NCBI GenBank assembly: GCA_019695095.1
Contig: JAIBAQ010000007.1
Location: 1 to 64,000 of the forward strand
Direction: 5' to 3'
Origin: Candidatus Hydrogenedentota bacterium
GTDB taxonomy: Bacteria; Hydrogenedentota; Hydrogenedentia; Hydrogenedentales; SLHB01
Length of the DNA stretch: 64,000 bases
Of the stretch, positions 7,486 through 15,541 are shown piece after piece. Each line of letters begins with the position of its first letter. The first letter of the stretch is position 1. The translations under genes and the position numbers were made by a program. The notes under the pieces are model-generated. The model did no database searches and was not told where the DNA came from. It worked only from the letters and a program-made list of their open reading frames with translations.

Positions 7486-10188
7486 GGCAGCCTCGCCGAT
7501 GCCCAGATGGCTGAGAATCTCGTTCGCCATATCGCGGCTGATTTCTTGTCCCACCAGTTTCGCATACGCAATGACCTTTCGCAAGGCGCCTGTCATTTTG
7601 CGCACGTCGCTGGTTATTCGGGTCGCGATCAGGCTGAGAATCTCATCAGGCACGGCCATGCGCTGACGTTGCGCAAGGCGCTTGAGAATGGCGAGACGTA
7701 CTTCCATTTCCGGGGCTTTCAGGCGCGCCACGATACCCGACGCGAAGCGGGACACCAGGCGCGGCTGCAAACCAGTAATCTGATCGGGGGCTTTGTCACC
7801 GGCAATAATCACGCGCCGTCCTTCATGGCACAGCGCGGTAAACACGTGGAACAGCTCCTCTTGCGCATCAGCTTTACCGGCCAGGAATTGGATGTCGTCC
7901 ATGATCAGCACGTCCCAATGGCAGAAGCTCTCGCGAAAGTCGTCGAGTGTCCCCTCCTTCAGGGCCTGTGCATGGGTACCGGCGAAATGGCTTGCCGAAA
8001 CGTATCCAACGCGCAGGTCACGATTCTTAACAACGATCTCGTTGCCGATAGCGTTGAGCAAGTGAGTCTTGCCCACACCTACATCGCCAAAAACAAACAG
8101 GGGGGAGAATTCCGCGCTTGCGCGTTCGGCCACGGCGCGCGCTACGGTCACCGTGAAGGTATTGCCCGCTCCGGCCAGGAATTCGTCAAACGTATATCCG
8201 CCCAGCAAGTGGTCCGAATCGAGTGCGGCCCGCACACGTTCGTCGGCTTCCATGCCGAGTCCTGGAGTGTCCAACGCATCCGGCGAAGACATATCCGCCA
8301 TTTCCAGCGATGCGCGTGTGCCAGGGAAAGGCTCAAGATTCGAGACTCGGAAGGCATCGACATTGATCGAGGAAGACTCGCGTTCCTCCTGGGACTTCTG
8401 CATGATGGTCTCGACGGCCTTCAGCGTTTGCGTAACGGAATCCGCGAGTTGCGCCATGCGTGTTTCCTGGTCCGCATACGCAGACCGCACACTATCGCCG
8501 ATTGCGGAAGCGAACACCTCCGGTGACGGAAGCGTTTGCTTACTCTGTTGCGCGCCGATCGAACGCATTTCCTCCGTCAGCGCGGAGAGTCCTTCCTTCA
8601 AGCTTTGGTGAAGCGCTTGGGCCAATACGTCCGAACCGCCGTCGCCGCCACCTTTCTTGCCGGATTCCGCATGTGCCGCCAACAGCGGCAAGACCGCATC
8701 GCGCAGTGCCGACTTCATGCCCTCGCTCAATTGGGACGCGAGTTCGGAAATGTCTGGCTGAGACGCCTGCCGCGCGTTCTCCAGTTCGCTGAGTGTCGTG
8801 AAGAACTTCTGCTGCTCATGAATCAGCAGCCCGACCGCGTCCTGCATCGTAGTGCCAAGACTTGACTGCAACTGGGCCGTCAATTCCTTGAAGTCGGGCA
8901 TCTGTGACGAGAGGCGGTTGGCTTCCGACGCCTGCGCGGCAAGGAGGGGTGTCAGCGCTTCGGCAAGCGCTCCACGCAGTCCCTCATTGATGTGACTCGC
9001 TAACGCACCGAAGTCGGGTTGTGCGGACGAACGCGCACTCTCCGCTTCGGCCAGCGCCGCCATGACTTTCTGTTGTTCATGGATAAGCAACCCTACCGCA
9101 TCTTGCACGCTTCCGCTCAGGCTCGTCTGCAAATGGCCGAGGAGTTCCCTTACATCGGGCGCCGGCGCATCGTTCGTGGGGGTAGGCACAGGTACTGCAG
9201 CGTATGCCGCGGCAAGGCGTCGTTGTTCCTCCACAAGGGGAGAGACAGCATCCTGTAGCGCATCGCGCATGATTGCAGCAAGCATCTTCGGATCAATAGC
9301 GGGAACCGAAGTCGGAGCCGCCACCGGCGCAGCCGCAGGCGATGGCCCCGCGACCGGTTGCTGAGGCGCCACTGGTTTGCGAGCCGGTTCTTCGGGCTTG
9401 GGAGCAGTGGTCGAGGCGGCTTCCTCGATTAGCGCGGCTACCGCAGCGTCAACAGCCTCGTCATCCTTGACTGTCGGAGCGGTTTTCGGTTGGGTGGTCT
9501 TTGCAGGTTCAGGAGGCTTGGGCTCCGCCTTCTTGGGCGCGGCGCCGGTCAACCCAAAACTGGCCGCCGTGACCTCTTGCGCATCAGCGGGCCCTTCATG
9601 GAACAGACGGCGAGACACCGCATCGAAGTGGCGCCAATCGCAGAGAATGGGCTTAATCTTCAGATCCGGACAGTGCTTCCGAACGTTTTCCAGAGCGTCC
9701 ACGTCGAGCGGGTCGACCATGGCCACCGTGAGAATTCGGCCCAGTTTGTCGATGGGGAGAAGGTGATGATTTCGGCACAACTCTTTTGGAACGAACTGAA
9801 ATAACTCGTCCCCCACCTCGTAGTCCATCAAGCTGATGTGCGGAATCTTGCATTGCTTGACGAGGAACGACACCAAGGTGGCTTGGCTGAGCATATTCTG
9901 CTCGACCAGAATTTGGCCCAGAAACCCACCCACAGCCTTCTGATGCTTAAGCGCGTCAGCCAGTTGAGCCGCGCTTATCACCCCCTCTTGGACAAGGAGT
10001 TCACCCAAGCGCGGTGTCCCACCAATGGAGCCCGGCGTACGGCCTGCTGTTGGAGGGGTGTTTTGTGTGGGGGCCGCATCTTCGGGTCTCTGGGGCGCGG
10101 CCGAACCCGGTGACACCTTGGCGGCAGGCGCCGTCTGCGTATCTTCGGGACGTTTGCTGTCTTTTTTCCAACCGAGCATATCTACCAC
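7483..10188 (-). CDS. MshEN - helical repeat - DnaA-type AAA+ fusion protein
   Basis: This 901-residue protein has three parts. Residues about 60-197 are an MshEN/T2SSE_N domain like that of PilB (LGELLVQEGVISAAQL, then HHLLPIDKLGRILTVAMVDP). Residues about 200-600 are a proline/alanine linker and amphipathic repeats, two of which share QDAVGLLIHEQQK. Residues 662-895 are a DnaA AAA+ module: YTFDEFLAGAGNTF, Walker A GDVGVGKTHLLNAIG (701-715), Walker B LIMDDIQFLAGK, the arginine-finger box RLVSRFASG, and sensor II DVRKMTGALRKVIAYA. It ends right after the AAA+ lid, so DnaA domain IV is absent and the protein is unlikely to be the replication initiator. The start is GTG 10188 or ATG 10179; neither has a clear ribosome site. 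Position beside pilB and pilT suggests a pilus-linked regulator, by inference only. The TAG stop coincides with the end of a repeat element. Confidence 0.88.
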   Translation of the reverse strand: MVDMLGWKKDSKRPEDTQTAPAAKVSPGSAAPQRPEDAAPTQNTPPTAGRTPGSIGGTPRLGELLVQEGVISAAQLADALKHQKAVGGFLGQILVEQNMLSQATLVSFLVKQCKIPHISLMDYEVGDELFQFVPKELCRNHHLLPIDKLGRILTVAMVDPLDVDALENVRKHCPDLKIKPILCDWRHFDAVSRRLFHEGPADAQEVTAASFGLTGAAPKKAEPKPPEPAKTTQPKTAPTVKDDEAVDAAVAALIEEAASTTAPKPEEPARKPVAPQQPVAGPSPAAAPVAAPTSVPAIDPKMLAAIMRDALQDAVSPLVEEQRRLAAAYAAVPVPTPTNDAPAPDVRELLGHLQTSLSGSVQDAVGLLIHEQQKVMAALAEAESARSSAQPDFGALASHINEGLRGALAEALTPLLAAQASEANRLSSQMPDFKELTAQLQSSLGTTMQDAVGLLIHEQQKFFTTLSELENARQASQPDISELASQLSEGMKSALRDAVLPLLAAHAESGKKGGGDGGSDVLAQALHQSLKEGLSALTEEMRSIGAQQSKQTLPSPEVFASAIGDSVRSAYADQETRMAQLADSVTQTLKAVETIMQKSQEERESSSINVDAFRVSNLEPFPGTRASLEMADMSSPDALDTPGLGMEADERVRAALDSDHLLGGYTFDEFLAGAGNTFTVTVARAVAERASAEFSPLFVFGDVGVGKTHLLNAIGNEIVVKNRDLRVGYVSASHFAGTHAQALKEGTLDDFRESFCHWDVLIMDDIQFLAGKADAQEELFHVFTALCHEGRRVIIAGDKAPDQITGLQPRLVSRFASGIVARLKAPEMEVRLAILKRLAQRQRMAVPDEILSLIATRITSDVRKMTGALRKVIAYAKLVGQEISRDMANEILSHLGIGEAA

Positions 10189-10241
10189 ACATGCGCCCGA
10201 ATGGGTTCACCAAACTAAAGGAATTCGGGCATTCTGGAGTC

Positions 10242-10271
10242 AGTATACCATCGGACGACGGGATTAGTCAA
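10242..10271 (-). promoter_or_regulatory. Sigma-70-type promoter for the MshEN-DnaA fusion gene
   Basis: Read on the minus strand, TTGACT (10271-10266) and TATACT (10247-10242) are separated by 18 bases. The -10 box lies about 54 bases upstream of the GTG start at 10188. Further upstream, TGACAgattttTGTCA forms a short inverted repeat near 10316-10333. The rest of the gap from 10189 to 10505 shows no gene. Confidence 0.55.
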
Positions 10272-10505
10272 GAATTTACAACACGTAAATCGTTTACCTG
10301 TAAGTAGTTGGCGATTTTGACAAAAATCTGTCACTGCGTCAAAAGCAGTCTGGAGATACCACAAGATGCTGGGGGATATAGATTCGATGGGTCCAATATG
10401 TAGAGTTCAAAAATGTACGCCAGCGCCCGATCCTTGGCGGCGAGTTACGCGGCCTGCTGCAGGCTCTGTGCCCGCGACGAAGCGTTTCGGTGTGATTCGA
10501 GCAGC

Positions 10506-11723
10506 TCAGGGTTTGGTGGCAGGCTTCGGCGCAGCCTTGGCGTTCGGCGCAGGCTTGGCCTTTGGCGCGGCGCCGGCCGCGGGCTTTCCGTTCGCCGAAT
10601 TCTGCTTCTGCTCCGTGGCGAAATCCTGGGCGAACCGTTGTAGCAATTCGGGTCTGGAGCGCAATTGCTTTTCGATATCTAGAAAGACCTGAACCAGATT
10701 CGGGTCTTTGGTGATCTCACTGGTGAACTTGCGTACCGCATCGCCGCCTTTGCGCGCCATCAATAAATTGCGGATGTCCGGCGCCGCCTTATCGAACGGC
10801 ACCTCTTCGCCGGGGACGGTTTCAATCAGCTTTAGAATGTGGTATCCGTATTCGCTTTTGATGGGTTGGCTGACTTCGTTGGGCTTCATACGGTTGGCGG
10901 CCTCGACGATAAACGCAGGGAACTCGCTAACCGGACGCAGCCCCCAGTCTCCGCCTTCGTCTTTCATGCGGCCGTCCGACATGGCCTTGGCGACGCCTTC
11001 AAAGCTCTGTCCGGAAGCGATGCGATTGTACGCGTCTTGGGCGCGTTGTTCCGCAGTCTGTCCGTTCTTGGGTTTTGCGCCTTGCTTAGTAGAGTCAGCC
11101 TGAATGAAGATCTGTTTCAGGTGCAATTGGTCGGGGCGGCGTGTACTGGAACGATTTTCGTCATACCACTTCTTCACGTCCGCATCGGTAATGTTCACGC
11201 CACCTTCGGTCATAAGCTGCTTGCGGAGTTCCTCGATCATCAAGGCTTTTCGAAGTTCGGCCATGGCCTTGTCTTTGGTGGTCCCTGCTTCCTTCAGGAC
11301 ATCCGCTTCGGTGTCAGCTTTCTTGCCATCGCGCACCAGCGCATCCTGCAGTTTCTTAATCTCGATTTGCCACGCTTCCTGGAGCTTGGCGTCGGGAATG
11401 GCGATTTTCCTTTTGGAAGCTTCCTGGAAAAGGACTTCGCGTTCGATGAGCGACCGAAGGCAATTCAAAGCAATACCCAGGCGATCTCCATCGTCGATAC
11501 TCTTACCCGGGTTCAACTGAGCAAAGCGGATGACTTCGCCCACGTACATATCGCGGAATTCGTCGCTCTGAACCGCCTCGCCGCGAACAAGCGCCACCGG
11601 TCCGTTGGGAACAGCCTTCAGGACCAAGTCCATCATGTCCAAATTGGGGGCCTGCGCCCGAGCCGTAACAATGAAACCTACGGTCAGGACTACAAGCAAT
11701 GCTTTACAACCGATGCCTCTCAT
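10506..11723 (-). CDS. Secreted parvulin-type peptidyl-prolyl isomerase (SurA/PrsA-like)
   Basis: The 405 residues begin with a signal peptide (MRGIGCKALLVVLTVGFIV, likely cleaved after TARA). A SurA-type helical chaperone region follows (about 30-200), then a parvulin domain (about 205-320) with LKQIFI, ERAQDAYNRIASGQSFEGVA, GGDWGLRPVSEFPAFIVEA and KSEYGYHILKLIE. The last 40 residues are a low-complexity Ala/Lys/Pro tail. Proteins of this kind fold outer membrane or exported proteins in the periplasm. The start ATG 11723 overlaps the stop of the small membrane protein upstream by four bases (ATGA), so the two are translationally coupled. Confidence 0.88.
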   Translation of the reverse strand: MRGIGCKALLVVLTVGFIVTARAQAPNLDMMDLVLKAVPNGPVALVRGEAVQSDEFRDMYVGEVIRFAQLNPGKSIDDGDRLGIALNCLRSLIEREVLFQEASKRKIAIPDAKLQEAWQIEIKKLQDALVRDGKKADTEADVLKEAGTTKDKAMAELRKALMIEELRKQLMTEGGVNITDADVKKWYDENRSSTRRPDQLHLKQIFIQADSTKQGAKPKNGQTAEQRAQDAYNRIASGQSFEGVAKAMSDGRMKDEGGDWGLRPVSEFPAFIVEAANRMKPNEVSQPIKSEYGYHILKLIETVPGEEVPFDKAAPDIRNLLMARKGGDAVRKFTSEITKDPNLVQVFLDIEKQLRSRPELLQRFAQDFATEQKQNSANGKPAAGAAPKAKPAPNAKAAPKPATKP

Positions 11724-12031
11724 GCAGTTTCTCCGGATTGCCCTGATTGAGCCGTCTCGCCTCGATTCTCCCCTTCAGGAGCCTTCGGAGGCGGTAGTTT
11801 TAGTTCGCCTTGCGCGGTCGCTTGAATGCGCCTTACCATCAAGAACACCGCTGTATAGGTTATCACGAAAGCCAAGCCTGTTCGTAGAAAGGCCTGCATA
11901 ATTTCCACGTGCGTCAGAAAGAAACAGACCGTCATCACAAAGAGGGCAATAATCGCTCCCGCGAGCATACCCAATTGATCCGCGCTCAAGCGTAGAATTG
12001 CGCGTGCCTTTCGTAACGGGTCTTTTTCCAT
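11720..12031 (-). CDS. Small two-helix membrane protein
   Basis: The product has 103 residues from ATG 12031 (MEKDPLRKARAILRLS); a GTG at 12037 would add two residues. Two hydrophobic helices are visible (about 20-42, AGAIIALFVMTVCFFL, and about 48-67, TGLAFVITYTAVFLMV). A hydrophilic C-terminal tail rich in Pro, Glu and Gly follows. The gene overlaps the parvulin gene by four bases, so they form a coupled pair. I do not recognise the family. Confidence 0.6.
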   Translation of the reverse strand: MEKDPLRKARAILRLSADQLGMLAGAIIALFVMTVCFFLTHVEIMQAFLRTGLAFVITYTAVFLMVRRIQATAQGELKLPPPKAPEGENRGETAQSGQSGETA

Positions 12032-12152
12032 AAGCACATGGTATCACACCGCTTCCCGGCAAATTAAGTCGGTACGCTACGGGAACCGTGGAAGGCGCAT
12101 GGAGGGGCCAGGTCTGAACAGGTCTGATCCGGGAAATACGCCGGAAAGTCTG

Positions 12153-12602
12153 CTACTGGAAGACCACTTTCTTCTTGCTTCGCGCATTGCCGCACGAGCG
12201 ACAGTTGCCGCATGCTTCGATCTTCTCGGTGACCAAGTCGACCTTGATAATGCCCGTTACGATTAGATCCCCGTTCTCGCAGGAGATTTCGGCGGCGGCA
12301 CAGGTGTCTTCCCTGCGCCCAGGCTGTTTTCCGGTCAATACCTCGAGCACTCCCTGTAGCGCAAAGAGATGCTTTAGGCTAAGGAACTCTTCCAGTTCCT
12401 CCTCGATGGGGTGATCTTCGAGGAATTGTTCCGCCGAGTACGCGAGTATTTCCTCGACGCTTCTTCCGCTCAACCATTCGAGAAGCAGGTTGCCCGCGCC
12501 AACTCCCTGTCCACATGTCCGTTTTGACAGGAAGTAGTCCTTTAGACGATCGCATTCGTCCAAGGTTACTTGAATGGTCTCTGTTACATCGCTACACGGC
12601 AT
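12153..12602 (-). CDS. Degenerate NifU/IscU-like scaffold-fold protein with C-terminal CxxCxxC
   Basis: From ATG 12602 the product has 149 residues; GTG 12632 would add ten. The central part (SKRTCGQGVGAG, then LLLEWLSGRSVEEILAYS, then LKHLFALQGVLEVLTG) follows the layout of the NifU/IscU scaffold. There, a glycine-cysteine loop precedes a helix, the G-K/R-x-x-x-E-A segment and a final helix carrying Cys. Here the usual ligand cysteines are mostly missing. Instead the C terminus has CGNCRSCGNARSKKK, a CxxCxxC cluster suited to metal or Fe-S binding. Assignment to this superfamily rests on pattern only. It lies near the Nfu-type gene at 13658, which gives some context for iron-sulfur work. Confidence 0.5.
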   Translation of the reverse strand: MPCSDVTETIQVTLDECDRLKDYFLSKRTCGQGVGAGNLLLEWLSGRSVEEILAYSAEQFLEDHPIEEELEEFLSLKHLFALQGVLEVLTGKQPGRREDTCAAAEISCENGDLIVTGIIKVDLVTEKIEACGNCRSCGNARSKKKVVFQ

Positions 12603-12759
12603 GACAATTCTCGATTGGATTTTTCCCCGCACACAGTGGCGGTGACCTTATGCCTTATCCGAGGAAAGTTGTGGCGGCCTCGAAGAAAGTTAGACTATCC
12701 CCCGCCGAAATTGTACCGTGTTTGCGCGGAAAAAGGAAAGTCACTGGCTGCATCCTAAA

Positions 12760-13101
12760 CTAGTGCGGCTGCAAAGCCTTGTCCACCTTCGCGGCAAGAA
12801 TGAAATCGTTTTCCGTCAACCCATTTGCCTTGTGGGTCCAAATTCGGACAGTGACCTTGCCCCAAGCGGTTAGAATGTCCGGATGGTGATTCTGCTCCTC
12901 GGCGACTGCACCCACGCGATTCGTGAACGCCAAGGCCTCCCTGAAGTCCTTGAAATGAAACTCCTTTTCCAGGTGGTGGCAGTCCACATTGTGCCAACCG
13001 TTTTCGAGGAGTTCCAAGAGGGCGGAGACTCGAGGCCTATCGAGCGGAAGAACACCACCCCTGCAAGGAACACAAGAACGGTTCGCCAAGTCATCGGACA
13101 T
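12760..13101 (-). CDS. phhB: 4a-hydroxytetrahydrobiopterin dehydratase (pterin-4a-carbinolamine dehydratase)
   Basis: The product has 113 residues with the typical features of the family: LERNGWHN-like LLENGWHNVD, LEKEFHFKDFREALAFTNRVGAVAE with the helix that carries catalytic residues, then the signature EEQNHHPDILTAWGKVTV and a final T-H-x-x-N-G-L-T-x-x-D. The E-x-x-x-HHP-x-motif is the active site. The enzyme dehydrates the 4a-carbinolamine formed by aromatic amino acid hydroxylases. No hydroxylase gene is visible here, and such proteins can also have other pterin roles. The N terminus (LANRSCVPCRGG) has the usual C-x-x-C pair of bacterial members. Confidence 0.92.
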   Translation of the reverse strand: MSDDLANRSCVPCRGGVLPLDRPRVSALLELLENGWHNVDCHHLEKEFHFKDFREALAFTNRVGAVAEEQNHHPDILTAWGKVTVRIWTHKANGLTENDFILAAKVDKALQPH

Positions 13102-13117
13102 TAGGCACCCCTCTGCG

Positions 13118-13279
13118 CTAATCCGGATTTCTCACGAACACACTTCAACCTCCCTCGTAACCAGTGTGTTTGCGAAACTTGCGGCGAAGAACAAAGCAGT
13201 ATTCCCCAAACAGAGTGTGCTCGCGAGAAATCCCTATGGCATAACCTCAACGTCTTACACATGAGCAAATTGCGGACTA
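13118..13279 (-). repeat. Dispersed MITE-like element, copy B (hairpin deleted)
   Basis: This 162-bp copy is collinear with copies A and D: left end CTAATCCGGATTTCTCACG, right end GAGCAAATTGCGGACTA. It lacks the 31-base GC-rich hairpin near the right end. In copy D that hairpin lies between GCAATTTGCG and GCAAATTGCG, so the deletion fits recombination between these two short direct repeats. The final CTA (13277-13279) is the stop TAG of the hypothetical gene to its right. Confidence 0.8.
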
Positions 13280-13621
13280 TACGTCAAACACCGGCTGGGG
13301 CCGTTCGTGCCAGATGTTCAGATCCGACTTGTCGTCAAGCGTAATCTTGCCCATTCGCACTGAATACGGGTTTTCGCCTTGTGGGTAGTACGTGACCTTA
13401 ACTTCATCCAATTCCCAGACGCCACTCTCGGGGCCGCGCAGCAGCAGGGTGTGAGGGAAACTTTGCGGGTCCGCGCTCGCTTCAAGGATTTCACCGGGGC
13501 CGGTGCCACCCTTGTACTCCTCAAACGTCACCGGAAATCCGTTGATAACCCACGTGGGTGGACACGGGCCACCGGATGCCCCTGTCTTGATTGTGATATC
13601 GAAATTGTTGAGCTTAGGCAT
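13277..13621 (-). CDS. Hypothetical protein, beta-rich, 114 residues
   Basis: I do not recognise this protein. It starts MPKLNNFDITIKTGASGGPC and contains many alternating hydrophobic and polar residues, with phrases such as HTLLLRGPESGVWELDEVKV. That fits an all-beta fold. No signal peptide or transmembrane segment is visible. The gene lies 36 bases after the Nfu-type gene on the same strand and may be co-transcribed with it. Its stop codon is the last trinucleotide of repeat copy B. Confidence 0.6.
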   Translation of the reverse strand: MPKLNNFDITIKTGASGGPCPPTWVINGFPVTFEEYKGGTGPGEILEASADPQSFPHTLLLRGPESGVWELDEVKVTYYPQGENPYSVRMGKITLDDKSDLNIWHERPQPVFDV

Positions 13622-13657
13622 GTTGCTGAAGTTCTCCTGATGCGCAGGTCGCTGCCC

Positions 13658-14440
13658 TTACGCCATACCGGCCGGGAGTTGCGCGTAAAACGGGTTCTGG
13701 CCCGAGGCGTGATCCGTTACGTCGAGGATGGCGCCTACCTCGGGCACCGCGCTTCGGAACGCCTCGTGTACTCCTTGCCGCAGGGTAACATCGGACGCAG
13801 CGCAACCCTGGCAACCGCCCAGCATTTCGATATACACCGTGTTCCCTTCCACACGATCCAGGCGAATTGCGCCGGAATGTGCCGCAATGCCCGGGTTAAT
13901 CTCCGCATCGAGAACACGCTGAATGCGGTCCCGGATGGCGTCTTCACCGGGGAGCTTCGCAAGGAACGCCTCCGTGACGACAGGCCGCTCTTCGATCAGG
14001 TGCTCGCGAATGCATGCCCCGATTTCGCGCGCCATCTCGGTCCAATCCGCGTGGATGGTCGGCGTGCGCTGAACCGTGATTGTGTAGTCGTGCAAAAGCA
14101 CGGTCTCCACGCCCTTAATCTCGAACAAAGCCATCGCAAGCGGCGATTCCGCCGCGGCCCGCTTGCCAGGAAACCATGCCGAGTGACCCGCAAGGATGGG
14201 CCGGTCCGCCATAAATGTACACGCGCCTTTACCCTGCTCCACACGAGCCTTAATGCGAATATCAGCACTGGGCGTCAGGTCGGGATTCGTGTCCGCCAAC
14301 AGCGGCGCGTTGACCACGCGGCGCGCATTGGGATCTGGCTGCGGCATGGGCCGTGGCGCGGGACGAGGGGCGGGTGCAGGAGGCGCGGGTTGCACCTTGG
14401 CAGCACCGCCCGAGAAGACTTTTGAGAACCAGTTCGGCAT
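13658..14440 (-). CDS. Nfu-type Fe-S cluster carrier (Nfu_N plus NifU C-terminal domain)
   Basis: The 260 residues start with a proline/alanine-rich segment (about 15-40). An Nfu_N-like domain follows (about 55-140), with LAGHSAWFPGKRAAAESPLA-type sequence and IKGVETVLLHDYTITV. The C-terminal NifU domain (about 170-245) carries IAAHSGAIRLDRVEGNTVYI and the signature GGCQGCAAS with the cluster-binding CxxC. Proteins with this layout carry and deliver 4Fe-4S clusters. The start ATG 14440 has GGAG eight bases upstream. The proline-rich leader is unusual and may be a flexible linker. Confidence 0.88.
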   Translation of the reverse strand: MPNWFSKVFSGGAAKVQPAPPAPAPRPAPRPMPQPDPNARRVVNAPLLADTNPDLTPSADIRIKARVEQGKGACTFMADRPILAGHSAWFPGKRAAAESPLAMALFEIKGVETVLLHDYTITVQRTPTIHADWTEMAREIGACIREHLIEERPVVTEAFLAKLPGEDAIRDRIQRVLDAEINPGIAAHSGAIRLDRVEGNTVYIEMLGGCQGCAASDVTLRQGVHEAFRSAVPEVGAILDVTDHASGQNPFYAQLPAGMA

Positions 14441-14809
14441 GGAAGAGTCTCCGAATGTCAGAAGAAGGTCTTGGGACGCTTATCTAGGCACCTTATTCTA
14501 TGACAAGGCGGCGGGTTTTGTTATTCCCATCCAACTCTTCGCCCAATCGTTTCACCGATATTCGGTTTACCGAAGCCTTTTGGGATCGGTAAGTATTCGA
14601 CTCTGGTCATGGAACCTATATCGACCTCCTTAATCCTTCGAACCTACGCGGGCATCTTACGATCATTGGAGCAGCTAATGTTGCACCTTTGTTTCAAGTC
14701 AGCAGGTACAATTGTCGCGGCGGCGTCTTCTCTGCTAGCGTATGGTGCAAATGAGGCAGCGCATGGGTTTTGCCGAATACCGTTCTGCGAATAGTGCAAG
14801 GAGTGTAGT
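14441..14809. other. Divergent intergenic region between nfu-like gene and terC
   Basis: The 369 bases hold no convincing gene. I looked for a yybP-ykoY manganese riboswitch, which often precedes terC genes, and did not see its conserved core. A weak promoter (TTGCAC near 14683 and TACAAT near 14709, with a long 20-base spacer) is possible for terC. Confidence 0.4.
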
Positions 14810-15541
14810 GTGAGCGAACTACTGACTGTCGAGAGTCTTGTCGCGTTTCTGACGCTGACGAGTCTTGAAATCGTACTGGGCATCGACAACATCGTATTCA
14901 TCGCTATCCTGACTTCGAAGCTCGAAGCCGCGAAGCAAGATAATGCCCGGCGAGTGGGCCTAGCCCTCGCCATGATCATGCGCATCGCCCTTCTCCTGAC
15001 GATAAGCTGGATTATGGGCCTTCAGACGCCTCTCTTTGCAGTTGCCGGACACGACATATCGGGGCGCGACCTGATTTTGCTGGTGGGCGGCGTGTTTCTA
15101 ATCGGTAAATCGACGCACGAGATTCACGAGCGTATGGAAGGAGAAGGCGGTCCAGGTTCAACGGGCAAGGCCGCGGCTTCATTCGGCTCGGTGATTGTGC
15201 AGATCATGCTGCTGGATATTGTATTTTCGCTGGACTCGGTAATTACAGCCGTGGGGATGGTGCAGCATGTTCCGATCATGATCGCCGCGATCATTGCGGC
15301 GGTGGGCATCATGATGCTGTTCTCCGGCGTGGTGAGCCGCTTCGTCATGCGGCATCCTACCATCAAGATGCTCGCGCTGGCGTTCTTGCTGCTCATCGGT
15401 GTGATGTTGGTGGCTGAAGGTCTGGATCAGCACTTTGACCGCAAATACGTGTACTTTGCGATGGCGTTCTCGCTCTTCGTGGAGTGCCTCAACATGCGTG
15501 CTGGAAGACACGGTGCGCGCGAGGCAAAATCGAAGACTTAG
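14810..15541 (+). CDS. TerC family integral membrane protein
   Basis: The 243 residues have about seven hydrophobic helices and the TerC signature LEIVLGIDNIVFIAIL near the N terminus. A second, related motif DIVFSLDSVITAVGM lies in the second half, each with the buried acidic residue typical of the family. Family members are linked to export or sensing of metal ions, mainly manganese, in some bacteria. The start is GTG 14810 with AAGGAG six bases upstream. It converges with the epimerase gene, and the stops overlap by four bases (15538-15541). Confidence 0.9.
   Translation: MSELLTVESLVAFLTLTSLEIVLGIDNIVFIAILTSKLEAAKQDNARRVGLALAMIMRIALLLTISWIMGLQTPLFAVAGHDISGRDLILLVGGVFLIGKSTHEIHERMEGEGGPGSTGKAAASFGSVIVQIMLLDIVFSLDSVITAVGMVQHVPIMIAAIIAAVGIMMLFSGVVSRFVMRHPTIKMLALAFLLLIGVMLVAEGLDQHFDRKYVYFAMAFSLFVECLNMRAGRHGAREAKSKT

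Noticed and set aside
7507-8526. A 339-codon plus-strand frame opposite the DnaA-like domain
   Set aside because: It is antisense to the well supported AAA+ domain.
7483-10188. The DnaA-like protein as the chromosomal replication initiator, with an origin nearby
   Set aside because: It lacks the domain IV DNA-binding helix-turn-helix, carries an MshEN domain, and no cluster of DnaA boxes or dnaN/gyrB neighbours is visible.
14441-14809. yybP-ykoY manganese riboswitch before terC
   Set aside because: The conserved core could not be found in the leader.
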